Shown one piece after another: positions 47,471 through 59,049 of a stretch of DNA of 64,000 nt (the first letter of the stretch is position 1; every line of letters starts with the position of its first letter). The stretch is from positions 19,069,725-19,133,724 of the forward strand of contig JAPWDM010000001.1 of assembly GCA_035578155.1 (NCBI GenBank). The letters run 5' to 3'. The notes under the pieces are model-generated. The model was not told the DNA's origin, ran no database searches, and worked only from the letters and a program-made list of their open reading frames with translations. A program made the translations under genes and the position numbers. The stretch is from Brachynemurus nebulosus (lineage: Eukaryota > Arthropoda > Insecta > Neuroptera > Myrmeleontidae).

Positions 47471-48639
47471 AAGTAGAAGCTATATCTAAACTGAAATTTA
47501 GTAGTGAAACATGTCGGATATTTGCGCCAAGTAAACTATGTATTTCTTTCTATAAATCTTAATTAAGTATATAATACAACATAAGTGAAAAAAGTCCATG
47601 TTCAAAAATGTATTAAAACGACAAAAAACAAATTGATTAAATATCTAGGTATAGATATTTTTTTTTTAATTACCCCAAACATTTTATCCTTTGTCGTACA
47701 AATAATTATTGTCGTTCGTTGTCTTTCTCTACTGAAGTATAAAACGAGTTATTTAACTTTTAATTATCAATAATGAACTCCCATCGTTAGTTGGTCGTAT
47801 CGTATCGTTCCCGTTATAAATACGTAATTTTTCACAGCCTATTATTATCCGAATATCTATTATCACGTGTAAAATAAATACCGGTAGTATTTTTTAAATA
47901 AATAACCATTAAAAAATCAATAATTTATAATTACTGACAGAAATTTAATAATGTCGCCACTTATAATATATTTCATTTATTTAAAGAAAGAAACGACGTC
48001 ATCACTTTTGAAAACTAATTGTAAAAAAGGAAACCACACTGACGTGTGGCACGCAGCTTTCTCGTCAGATGTCTTGCTTTATTAACGTCATGTGTGAAAC
48101 AAGAGTAATTTTAACACAAAAATAAGGTGAACTACTTCTTAACTACTTCTTAAATCAAGCTGTACCGCATGAGGTAGGAAATTTTAAAATTTTATAGAAA
48201 TCTTTGAGAATGGCAAAAATGTCGAAATAAATTTGTGTTTTCGACAATTCAAATTTGTTGTCTAATAGCAACTTAGCTCGAAATTAACTTAAGAATTTTG
48301 CTATTACGCTGTCGTGAAGAAACTGCCATTATATAAACACATATTTATTCGGAAAAATACAAAACTCTTCTGTAATAAGTAAAAATATCACGCTCTAACT
48401 AAAACCTTAAAATTAGGATTACTTATCGAAAACCGTTAATCGGAAAAAATTATATTTTTAAATGAAACTATGGTATCATCAGCGAAATTTTAGTTATTTG
48501 CCAGTTAGCTTTCCATTTTTACTATCAAAATGTCAAAAATCAATTTAGAATATTGTTTTAGATTTTAAATTGGAGCAACAATGAAAAAATTCAAAAACCT
48601 GCCTGTAAGTGACAGAAATTTTGGTAACTCCCATAATAT
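47471..48639. other. no gene seen
   Basis: AT-rich spacer without supportable features. Confidence 0.4.
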
Positions 48640-48952
48640 TACAAATACTTTTATCTACTTAATAAATCTCTAAAACTGACTGACTGACAGACAACGCACG
48701 GCCTAAACCATTGGGTTTAGAAGAATGTAATTTTGCCCAGGAGTTCCCTATGTAAGGTAGGGGAGCACTAAGAAAGGATTTTTGAAAATTCATTCCCTAA
48801 GTTGGTTAAATAGGAGATGAAAATTTGTATGGAAACATGTCACTATAGCTATTAAAGTAAATAATAATTATCTTATTTAATAAATCTTTAACACTGACTG
48901 ACATCCTGAGATATTGTCGATGGTAAATCCCATCGGGAGGGTATAAGACTAG
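48640..48952 (+). mobile_element. Helitron-like element, short copy
   Basis: Ends GATGGTAAATCCCATC (48919-48934, stem with one mismatch), GGGAGGGTATAAGA, CTAG|T (48949-48953). Shares CAGACAACGCACGGCCTAAA, ATTGGGTTTAG and GAGCACTAAGAAAGGATTTT with the copy ending at 42405. About 310 bp; the 5' boundary is uncertain. Confidence 0.6.
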
Positions 48953-50790
48953 TTAGGAAATAATTAATAAACGTTTCAAATTGTTTCCAAAATATTTGTT
49001 TATAGTTCAGAGAATTTTACATTAACTTTCACACAAACACTTTAATCGTGTGACATCCAATCATGTTCAATATACGTGTAATAACATTTATCCACGCATA
49101 TTAATTTATGTCAACAGCAAGTCTTCCTGTTGTCTCTAGTAATTTACAGATTAAAAGTAAAATGTATATGCTTAAATGAAGTCGTTTGTTTCCCCCATAT
49201 TTGAAACGTAATATATAAGAGCAGGAGTTTGTAGAGGATAAAAAAATTAATTCCATTTAATTTTCTGATTGAATGAATCCATTAACGAATTAGAAAAAAA
49301 AATAATCCTGTATTTTTGAAGAATTGAAAAAAAAGTTCAATATCTCTATTATTTGCTATAATTATAACATCATATTATTTTTGGATATAGGCCATTCTAA
49401 AACAAGCCGTAAAGTGCAAGTTGTACTTGCGCAAATGGTGTTCCGTACACTTTTTTACAGACTTAATATAATACCTATGTAGCATATGAGTGTAGAGAAA
49501 TTACTACTTTCTGGCGAATATATTTTATTCCCTACTTCCTCTGCTTTCACTTGCCAGAAAGAAAGAGATATTTACTGAATGTATCAACGTTCGCTACCGG
49601 TTTTTCTTTCAATAATTTTAAGTCTACAAATATTATTGTTAATTCCTTTGATTATTTTCAATCTACTATTTCCATATATAATATGCTAACAAAATTTTAC
49701 AAATATTAAATATAAAAATTGTAATATATTTGTCGTGTGTAGATTTATCTAGTATTCCCTTTTTCTTAATTTTTTTAGAACAGACTTTGTAAAAAATTTA
49801 CCAAACTACTGCAAAATATGTACCAAGAAAATTACGTAGGAAAACTCAATTCTGATAATTTTCGTTCAATCTACACAGCCTAATTTTTAATATCTATTCA
49901 TGAATTTTTCAGATTTTTCTGAGCGATCCTTCTGGTAGTAAGAGCCGCGCACAGCAATTTTCAAGAACTTTTTGCAAGTGAACAAAAATATATAGTTACA
50001 TAATTATATATCATTAAATTCGTGTTTTAATAAGCTTTCCTTTGAAACCCTATTCAATGCTCTTGGGCAAAAATTGTTTCTCAGTTATCAGGTTATCACC
50101 TAAAATTAACCACTAGAAAATTTAACTTCGCATCTGTAGTCGGGCAACCATATTCTATCTCTGTGCTAAATTTCCGCGTCAAATGGTTTCAGGAAAATTG
50201 CCTCTAACAGACGGACAGATATCGAAGCGATTGCGCATAAATGTTGCGTTCTATCTATTTTGCTACGGAACACTAAAAATTGAATTTCATTCTGAATCGA
50301 AGAGGATCTACTTGTTCATTGGAGTCCGTTTGAAAAGATAATAATAAAAATACTAAGAAACTGTGACATTTTTTTTTTTATCATTCTAGGAACATTCACT
50401 AAATGTAACTCCTTATTGTTGTGTTCCCCCGAAGCGTCAATTATTTACATGAAACGTCAAGCTACTTTTACGAAAAATATTTCGTACAACACTTTTAATT
50501 AACACTGTCAACAAACAGTAAATAGCATATCCCCGAATTCTGAGTTATTTATAAAATACACATTTGGAATTAAGCCTAGAGAGAGTCGTAAGTTGTGTAC
50601 AGTAATTAACTTGTTACAATTAATTTCGTTTCCTGTGAAACGAACGCTTGATTAAATCCAAATAAAATAATACATATTGTATGTATCTGACACGATTAAC
50701 TACACCTCTGAATACACATACTTTTACTGATCGTTTATTCAAAATATTGATATAATAAACTTAGATAACTTAAATAGATGTCACAGTAAC
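48953..50790. repeat. AT-rich DNA with degraded dispersed repeat
   Basis: GTGCAAGTTGTACTTGCGCA (49417), TTTTTCTGAGCGATCCTTCT (49914) and a tail TCTGTGCTAAATTTCCGCG ... ACAGACGGACAG ... TTTTGCTACGGAACACTAAA (50179-50278) follow in the same order as the copy at 3.0-4.3 kb. The tail resembles the arthropod repeat ending TACGGAACCCTAAAAA. No frame survives. From 50.3 kb to 50.79 kb I see nothing. Confidence 0.45.
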
Positions 50791-50793
50791 ATA

Positions 50794-52065
50794 GGGTTGG
50801 GCGGGGTAAAAAAAGACACTGCTCGAGTGGGGTAAAAAAAGACATACAGATATTAACCTCAATTCAGTGTTAAATTCGAAAAATAAAAAATATTACAACA
50901 AAATACAAGAGTATTTTAAGCTGTTTGGGCCAAAAAATTATTTTTTGGAGAGGACTTCATAACATAAAAAATTTTCTCCCAAACTTCTGTTATTCATGAG
51001 CGAAAAACTTTCATTCCGCGACTTTTCCGCGATAAACTTTTTCAGTATGTAAAAAATCTGATAAGATAGAGTGCTGTATTTTTTCTTGTTATTCTACATG
51101 CTTTAGTAATGTAAAGTACAAAGTTTTATTTAAATGGTCCAACTGCCTGTAATTATTTTTATATGTTAAAAAAAAGAAAAAAATGGGGTAAAAAAAAGAC
51201 AAAGCAAGGGGTTAACATTTAAGAAAATAAAAAATTATTGACAAGGATTTTCATTTTAAAACTACATTATGACATGTTTATGTATATTTTATGGATTAAA
51301 AAATTACTGATTCTTCAATAAAGCAATTTTTTTGTTAGTGAGGAGACGGTTTTCATGGATATCAATTTCAGCTTATTCAAAAATTTGTATTTTTGACCCA
51401 TGAAAATTTATTTTTTTTATAATGTATAACTATGCTTTACTGCACACATTTAGTATTTTTAACTCATTCATAGATTATTTTGATTTACTTTTTTAGTTTA
51501 TGTAAAGTGGTGTAAAAAAAGGCCTCAAATTAGCATATTTGGTTTCTTAATGAGCTACAACAATAACTTTTTTATTAGTTGTACATTTGTGAACTAAAAA
51601 CGGTTTTAATATCTAAACTCCAAAGAAATTTCCTACGAATCAAGCTTTTGCATCAGTTAACTTTTTCTAACTTTTGTTATTGCTTAATTTTAGCTAAAGT
51701 TTTTAGTAAAATACGTAAAATTTTAAAAAATTTTGTGGTACAGATAGAGTTGTGAAATAAAAAGTGTTGTACTGCTAATTACCCAAGCTGTCTATTTTTT
51801 ACCCTTCCAATCACGTACTTGCAGTATCTCATTAGTTAAAGGTCTGTCTTTTAATTACCCTTCACTGTCTTTTTTTGCCACATTTGGCGGGTAAAAAAAA
51901 GACAAGTTTTTTTTTTACAGATTTTATATTATTAGCTTGAGTAAAAAAACATACAAAATCTCAAAATACAAACAATTTAACATCATACAGTCTAAAAATT
52001 AAAATATTTTCTATATGAAAAATGAAAAGATTTGATTTTGTCTTTATTTTTACCCCACCGTACCC
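50794..52065. mobile_element. TA-target element with iterated GGGGTAAAAAAAGAC motif
   Basis: Ends GGGTTGGGCGGGGTAAAAA and GGGTACGGTGGGGTAAAAA (right end from the other strand), with TA outside (50792-50793, 52066-52067). The subterminal word is repeated at 50828, 51184, 51508 (degenerate), 51866 (inverted) and 51889. The ends resemble those at 54704 (GGGTTGACCGGGGTAA) and 1860. Length 1.27 kb, no transposase frame; superfamily probably pogo/mariner. Confidence 0.75.
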
Positions 52066-52067
52066 TA

Positions 52068-52856
52068 CATAAAATAAAAAATAAGCAAATCTATATACGA
52101 TATAAAGTATTTTGAAAAGAGATATGTTTACCTTACTGAATTTTTTTACCCTTCAAAACTACATCAATTGCGAAAAAAATTCTTCTTCTGTTTTGATTTT
52201 AAAATTTATCAAGTATTCAAGAAAAAGAACGTCAGAATTTTTTGCTGTATTACAAGACGACTTAAAATTTGAAATTACTTACATCTAGAGTTCAAAACTA
52301 TTTTCAGTGTTAACTATTCGGTCCAGAGAGCCGTTTTTTTTTTTTAAATTGCAATCAATCTCCAAGATACCTTGAAATATTTTGATATCAACATTGGAAT
52401 TTCCAATTCGAGTGAATACAATATTTTAAATTCGAGAATGTTCGGACCTTAATGGTTTTTAATTCGGTATTTAATGGATAGAAACACTGTTAGGGTTTAT
52501 AAAAATTTCTCTACTACTCTACACGATCACGATGTAATTACATGATTATTAAAATATGGGTTCTTAAGCTCTGATTCAATTTAATGAATATTTGGACACA
52601 AAAATACTCATATATGAGTCACCAATAAATGATAATGTTTAAGCAGCAGCTATTTTGCCAAAAATCATTTTTAAAACTAAGAAAATTTTTTATTAAATTG
52701 CATTATCATGTAAAGTGACATATATATTTACAAAATTAATTAGGGGAGCGGACGGTTTGTTGTAACAATTTTCGGAAAAAATTATCTAATTTAATACCTG
52801 TTTGCTTTTTTAGCATTAAAAAACATTTGTCGATAGTTTAAATAGAGAATTTTTTT

Positions 52857-52923
<67 letters not shown>

Positions 52924-53566
52924 TACCTAATCAGTAAATCCTTACAAAGTACTTACATATTTCTATTTGGGGTCGCGAATGAAAAAAGTTTAAGAAGCCC
53001 TGCTCTATCATATGAAAAAGAAATAAAATCAAAATTGTTAACCCCGTAGCATAATTTTCTGCATTTAACAAAATTCTCATAAAATCATATGGCCAAACAT
53101 GAAACGTTTAAAAAATATTAAAACCAAGTGCATTTTAAAACTATATACAAAACCAAAAGTTTCAGATTAATCGATACTAGACTGGAAGAACCAAATTTTA
53201 TGAAAGTAAAATTTTACGTTACCTAACCAAAATGAAGCACCGCCACTTACTGCGTCGTCGAGCGAAAGAAACACTGCTTATGACGATGTGATGTCACATG
53301 GTATAAGAATTAAATTGAACAAAAAATATGAGTTTATAGAGTTCAGATTCGTACTAAAAATTGCGTGTTACTACTTACTGGTGTTACAGGCCCCTTGCTG
53401 CCCTAATACACAACTGTTTTTTTTAGTTTACAGAAAATACATTTTAAGATAACTAAAAGATCAAAACTCTATCTTAACAAAATAGTTAAGGTTATAAAAT
53501 TTGTCCTATTTTTAAAACTTTTGAATAATAACTTCATCAAATAGGATATTTGTTAAAATATATCTG
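52068..53566. other. no gene; scattered transposon ends
   Basis: GGGGAGCGGACGGTTTGTTG at 52743 resembles the left end at 1860, and GAAAAAAGTTTAAGAAGCCC followed by TGC (52981-53003) resembles a hAT right end; neither has a visible partner. ATGAAGCACCGCCACTTACT (53230) opens a short arginine-rich frame that soon stops. Confidence 0.4.
52859..52921. repeat. (TA)n microsatellite
   Basis: About 62 bp of perfect TA repeats, directly following TTTTTTTTACA. Confidence 0.95.
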
Positions 53567-53810
53567 CAGGGCCGGATATACCGGCCGCGGGGCACTTCTC
53601 ATGTGGAGGCCGCTTTTAAGGCAGCAAAATTAAGAACAAATTTAAAAAATGTATTAGGTACCAACTTTTTAAAAATATTTTTATTTTATTAGAATTTAAG
53701 TAACAAAATATCTCATAATAATATTTAAAAAAAAAAATTTTTTGCCTTTAAAATGATACATGTTTTTGAATTTATATCATATAGTTTATACATTCAATAA
53801 ATTCATACTA

Positions 53811-54164
53811 AACCAGTGGAGAGGCCGAGCGTGCTTATGCGCTAGCGCTTGCCGACTGGTAGGTCGGGGGTTCGAATCCCGCGGCCGACTATGCTTATGA
53901 ACGTTTTCTGCAATTTCCCTGCACAATTCCAGATGAATATCGGCGTAGTTCCTTAAGAAAACGGCTGCAGACGCATACCTACCAAATCCTAGCCCTCACA
54001 CCACCTTCCTTGTCCTCCACCCACATCATAAATGTATAATGTAACGAATATAATGTGTAACGAATAAATAAAGTATACAAGTAATGATGTGGGTGGCGTC
54101 TGTTATAGATTAAATGGTCTCAAAAACGGACGTTAAACACATTATTATCTTTATTATTATTATT
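53811..54164 (+). mobile_element. tRNA-derived SINE with 14-bp target duplication
   Basis: ATAAATTCATACTA (53797-53810) and ATAAATTCTTACTA (54165-54178) flank it, one mismatch. The head contains GAGGCCGAGCGTG (box A region) and GGTTCGAATCCC (box B, 53869-53880). The body follows, and the 3' end is ATTATTATCTTTATTATTATTATT, a (ATT)n tail. A polymerase III head, a body, a simple-repeat tail and long target duplications define a SINE. It is a different family from the Thr-headed repeats. It sits in the 3' part of the hAT transposase. Confidence 0.85.
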
Positions 54165-54701
54165 ATAAATTCTTACTAGGAAAAAATACTAACTATTTAA
54201 ATAAAATATTTTCTGAGTATTTATATATTCTGACAGAAAAGATTAATAATGGGTTTAGGATTCAATTCCAATAATTCTACAAAAAATTTCTAAAATTGTA
54301 ATAATTCCATTTCAATGTTATTATCCAAATCATTTTTGTAAATGTTTAACAATCTTTTGGAATTTTTGGATATTTCGGCTAAACTTAGATAAAAACCAAG
54401 TCATTCAACTTTTTCATAAGCAGAAATTTGATAGTCCAAAGCAATGGTGAAACTTGAAAGTATCAATTATAGGAATAAATTCGAAAATACGAAATGCTTC
54501 TGACGGAGTCAATTTTACTGCTGGTGTATTACTACAACCTAATGGATTTAATCGTATGTTTTCACGTCTTACACGTTTACTCTTATAATCAGAAATTTCC
54601 GTAAGTTCTGCTCCTAGTCGCTCAAAATTAGAGAAAAGATGTTTTTCATCAAATATAAAAATTTTCAGCGATTTAACACATGTAATAGCAGTATTTAATT
54701 G
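54165..54701 (-). pseudogene. C-terminal part of hAT transposase (ZMYM1/DUF4371 type)
   Basis: Read on the minus strand from about 54700 downward: VKSLKIFIFDEKHLFSNFER, LGAELTEISDYKSKRVRREN, then NTPAVKLTPSEAFRIFEFIP and IIDTFKFHHCFGLSNF. The basic YKSKRVRRE word followed by FRIFEFIPIIDTF corresponds to the linker before the C-terminal dimerisation region in ZMYM1-like hAT transposases (family knowledge). Stops begin near 54370, and the expected dimerisation motif is not readable; the SINE lies just beyond. Confidence 0.6.
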
Positions 54702-54703
54702 TA

Positions 54704-55677
54704 GGGTTGACCGGGGTAATTGTGAATGGATTTTTATGAATTGAGATAAAAGCGTTGATTTATTTTTAATTCTACATTATTCAGGATGCACTTTGATGCA
54801 TTTTGAGCAAATTCGTATGAAAAACAAAAATTTTATAAGCCATTCACATTTCCCCGGTGCGGTTTTGCAAATCTTATGAATTTTGGGGTAAAAGTGAATA
54901 CCATCAGAAAAATTATTTAGAATGGATTACAAGAGAAGTGAGGTACATCAAAGTAAAGCCCAAATTAAATTCTTCACATTTACCCCACTTTCAAATTTTT
55001 CATCATACTTTAGCGGTCACAATTTCCCGTTGTTTAATGCAAGTTATCCATACCTCAAATTTGCACCAAAATCAAGGTTAAATAAAAATAATAAAAATTG
55101 TAGGAAAAAATCTATTACAAACTAAAAATGATATTTTGTCATTTTATCAAATAAAAAATAAAAAATTACAAGATTTTCACACAAAAACAAGGAAAATGAG
55201 ACTTTTTTCAAGGGAATACATTTAGTTAACATGAATATAAAAAAAACAAGAATCTATTAGGTCTAATACTTTAAATGAAAAAAAAAAATGGTTTTGTATT
55301 ACTCCTACTGCCCTTTGACACTCACAGAGACATTGAAAACAAGTAATTTTTCTGTTTTTGTAAGTTGTTATTGAATAAGGGAGCACAGCAATGATTTCGT
55401 AGATTGATACACAAAACATCGCTCTTTACACAAATTTTTTTTTTTTTTTTTTGTTTGTACAACGGCAACTTGTACAATAATGTCACCACCATCTTCATCA
55501 GCATTTTGAAGTCTGAAAAGAACACTAGTGAAATTTTTGATCGAGTGGGGGCATTTGGGAATGACGTTCACAGTTCCCCCCCCCCCCACAATTTTAAAAT
55601 CATCAGGTAATTGTGAATTGGTAATAAACTGTCCAGTTTCTTTAGCAGTTAATAAGGAACCCTCTCAGGTAAAAAAT
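54704..55677. mobile_element. end of a TA-target element (GGGTTGACCGGGGTAA) inside the hAT
   Basis: TA|GGGTTGACCGGGGTAATTG begins at 54704, abutting hAT coding sequence. Related words are iterated: CATTTCCCCGGTGC (54847), TTTTGGGGTAAAAGTGAATA (54881), CATTTACCCCACTTTC (54977), CAATTTCCCG (55020), AGGTAATTGTGAATTGG (55605). No matching right end is found. Frames at 55222-55610 on both strands are unassigned. T- and C-runs (55434-55453, 55575-55588) are low complexity. Confidence 0.5.
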
Positions 55678-56039
55678 GAGCAATTCCATGTATAAACCGA
55701 TCACCCAAAAATGGCATGTTCTCCAAATTTAATTTCCCTGTGTATATAATAAGTTTAAGTGGTGTTGAGCTATGTACTCAAATATTATTGAATTATCTTC
55801 TACTTTGTCGGAGTGATAATTATCCAAAGTTGCGTTCAAGGTCACAAAATGGGGATTCCCCAAAATATTTTATTAATTTTTCAGAGTCTAAGAATAATTA
55901 AAAAATGATTACATGTGGCATTGAATATGTACGTTACATACACTTTCAATCAGACCGATTTCCATTCCAATACATGCACATATATTAAAGTAATTGCAAG
56001 TTTTATATTTTTTTTAATCGCTTATACTGAAAATACCTT

Positions 56040-57160
56040 ATATTCGATTTTTGATTTTCTTTTTTTAAATTAAAGTACTCAGTCCCCTCTATAACGTGGT
56101 ACTCGATTTTCTCTGTTTTTTTGAGTTTTACGGATTTTACGGGGCTTAGTTTGAAAAATACGTGAATTTTTTAACTAATAATTAAAATAATGTAATAATT
56201 ATGATATTACCCCATCTTTGATTTTCGATTTTCTTTTTTCAAATTAAAGTACCCAGTCCTTTCTATAACGTGGTGCTCGATTTTCTTTGTTTTTTTGAGT
56301 TTTACGGATTTTACGGGGCTTAGTTTGAAAAATACGTGAATTTTTTAAGTAACTGATAAAATCTAGTATTAATTGTAATATTACCCCACCTTTGATTTTG
56401 GATTTTCTTGCTAAAAATTAAAGTACTCAGTCCTCTCTTTAACGTGGTAATCGATTTTCTTTGTTTTTTTTTTTTTTGGGTTTTACGGATTTTACTGGGC
56501 TCAGTTTTAAAAAATACCAGAATTTTTTAATTAATTGATAAAATAAAGTATTAATTTGAATATTACCCCACCTTTGATTTTCGATTTTCTTTTTTCAAAT
56601 TAAAGTACTCAATCCTTTCTATAACGTGGTACTCGATTTTCTTTGTTTTTTTGAGTTTTACGGATTTTACGGAGCTTAGTTTGAAAAATACGTGAATTTT
56701 TTAAGTAACTGATAAAATCAAGTATTAATTGTAACATTACCCCACCTATGATTTTAGATTTTCTTTCATCAAATTAAAATACTGAGTCCCCTCTTTAACG
56801 TGATAATCGATTTTCTTTGTTTATTGAGTTTAGCGGATTTTACGGATCTCAGTTTTAAAAAAATACGTGTTTTTTTAACTAATTGTTAAAATAAAGTAAT
56901 AATTATAACATTACCCCAACTTTGATTTTCGATTTTATTTCTTCAAGTTAAAGTACTCAGTCCACTCTTAGCGTGGTACTCGACTTTATTTTCTTTTTTT
57001 TTTGAGTTTTACAGATTTTACGGGGCTGTTTTAAAAAAACTTTTAAAATAAATTATTAATTTTAATATTGTTTTATCTTCGATTTTCCTTATTTATCTTT
57101 TAAATTGAAGTTTAGAGTCCCCTTTATAACATGTTACTCGATTTTCTTAGTTTTTCTGAG
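56040..57160 (+). repeat. left-arm tandem array, seven ~174-bp units
   Basis: The word TAAAGTACTCAGTCC(C/T) starts units at 56071, 56245, 56419, 56601, 56775 (TAAAATACTGAGTCC), 56949 and about 57105 (TTGAAGTTTAGAGTCC). Steps are 174, 174, 182, 174, 174 and about 156 bp. Each unit has AACGTGGTACTCGATTTTC, TTTTACGGATTTTACGGGGC and ATTACCCCACCTTTGATTTT. Confidence 0.85.
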
Positions 57161-57279
57161 TTTATCAAAGTTAAGGTAATATTGAACTTAATACCTTATT
57201 TTATCAATTAGTAAAAAAATGAACGTGTTTCTTTAAAACTTAGTATCGTAAAATTCGTAAAACTCAAAAAAAAAAACTA

Positions 57280-58400
57280 AGAAAATTGAATAACACGTTT
57301 TAAAGGGGACTCTAAACTCCAATTTAAAATATAAATAAAGAAAATCAAAGATGAAACAATATTAAAATTAATACTTTATTTTAAAAATTAGTTACAAGAT
57401 TCACGTATTTTTTTAAACTGAACCCCGTAAAATCCGTAAAACTCAAAAAAAACAAACAAATCGAGTACCACATTAAAGAGAACACTGAGTACTTTAATTT
57501 GAAAAAAGAAAATCCAAAATCAAAGGTGGGGTAATGTTACAATTAATACTTGATTTTATCAGTTAGTTAAAAAATTCACGTATATTTCAAACTAAGCCCC
57601 GTAAAATCCGTAAAACGCAAAAAAACAAAGAAAATCGAACACCACGTTATAGAAAGGACTGAGTACTTTAATTTGAAAAAAGAAAATTGTAAATCAAAGG
57701 TGGGGTAATATTCAAATTAATACTTTATTTTATCAATTAATTAAAAAATTCTGGTATTTTTTAAAACTGAGCCCTGTGAAATCCATAAAACCCAAGAAAA
57801 ACAAAGAAAATCGAATACCACGTTAAAGAGAGGACTGAGTACTTTCATTTGAAGAAAGAAAATCCAAAATCAAAGGTGGGGTAATGTTACAATTAATACT
57901 TGATTTTATCAGTTAGTTAAAAAATTCACGTATTTTTCAAACTAAGCCCCCTAAAATCCGTAAAACTTAAAAAAACAAAGAAAATCGAGTACCACGTTAT
58001 AGAAAGGACTGAGTACTTTAATTTGAAAGAAGAAAATCGAATTTCAAAGGTGGGGTAATATTATAATTATTACTTTATTTTAATAATTAGTTAAAAAATT
58101 CATGTATTTTTTTAAAACTGAGCCCCGTAAAATCCGTAAAACCCAAAAAACAAAGAAAATCGAATACCACGTTAAAGAGAGGACTAAGTACTTTAATTTG
58201 AAGAAAGAAAATCGAAAATTAAAGGTGGGGTAATATTACAATTATTACTTTATTTTAATAATTAATTAAAAAATTCACGTATTTTTCAAACTAAGCCCCG
58301 TAAAATCCGTAAAACTCAAAAAAAACAAAGAAAATCGAGTACCACGTTATAGAGGAGACTGAGTACTTTAATTTAAAAAAAGAAAATCAAAAATCGAAGA
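57280..58400 (-). repeat. right-arm tandem array, seven inverted units
   Basis: Mirror of the left array; units carry GGACTGAGTACTTTAATTTG, CAAAGGTGGGGTAAT and CCCCGTAAAATCCGTAAAAC. Position sums with the left units stay near 114441, so insertions and deletions between arms are few. Confidence 0.85.
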
Positions 58401-58919
58401 TAAGGTATTTTCAGTATAAGCGATTAAAGAAAAAAATAAAACTTGCAATTACTTCAATATATGTGCATATATTGGAATGGAAATCGGTCTGATTGAAAGT
58501 GTATGTAAAGTACATTCAATGCCACATGTAATCATTTTTTAATTATTCTTAGACTTTGAAAAAATTAATAAAATATTTTAGGGAATCCCCATTTTGTGAC
58601 CTTGAACGCAACTTTGGATAATTATAACTCCGACAAAGTAGAAGATAATTCAATAATATTCGAGTACATAGTTCAACACCACTTAAACTTATTATATACA
58701 TAGGGAAATTAAATTTGGAGAACATGCCATTTTTGGGTGATCGGTTTATACATGGAATTGCTCAAATGTATTTAAAAAAATTTTTTTTTTAGGATTGGTC
58801 GAAGTAAGATACATAAAATTTTGCAAGTTGTTTTTCAAAATAAAAAAAAAGTTACTAATACTTGGAGAATTGTTATCAAATTTTAATAGCATATTAAGAA
58901 AGGACCGAAAAATATACTA

Positions 58920-59047
58920 AGATTTGATTTTTGACAAAATTAATGTTATTTTTATAATTTTTTCCGTACAAAATTGAATATGTTCGTTTGTTACACGTCG
59001 ATTGTAGTGTTGAGCACAGTAATTTTTATAGGAATTTTCTCTCCGTG
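58920..59047 (-). mobile_element. CACGGAGAG-family end, truncated
   Basis: Read from 59047 on the minus strand: CACGGAGAGAAAATTCCTAT, AATCGACGTGTAACAAACG, TTCAATTTTGTACGGAAAA. This matches the first ~100 bp of the element at 7688. Its boundary falls exactly where the hAT transposase frame breaks (after ENDVTI). No opposite end is found, so it is part of the compound insertion. Confidence 0.65.
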
Positions 59048-59049
59048 CA

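Larger units (their letters stand above)
55678..58763. mobile_element. 3.1-kb foldback palindrome built of ~174-bp repeats
   Basis: GAGCAATTCCATGTATAAAC at the left is exactly inverted at the right end, and symmetry holds throughout around a centre near 57220 (for example TAAAGTACTCAGTC at 56071 mirrors the word ending 58370). Each arm has a unique outer part of about 380 bp (GGTCACAAAATGGGGATTCC is shared) and an inner part of seven tandem repeats of about 174 bp. The innermost units are the most diverged from consensus. Long inverted repeats made of internal tandem units recall Drosophila Foldback and Galileo elements. No target duplication is certain; AAATG near both borders is weak. Confidence 0.8.

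Noticed and set aside
55222..55610. Several overlapping 65-73 codon frames near a T17 run
   Set aside because: Mutually overlapping on both strands with low-complexity stretches (poly-K, poly-G); no family recognised.
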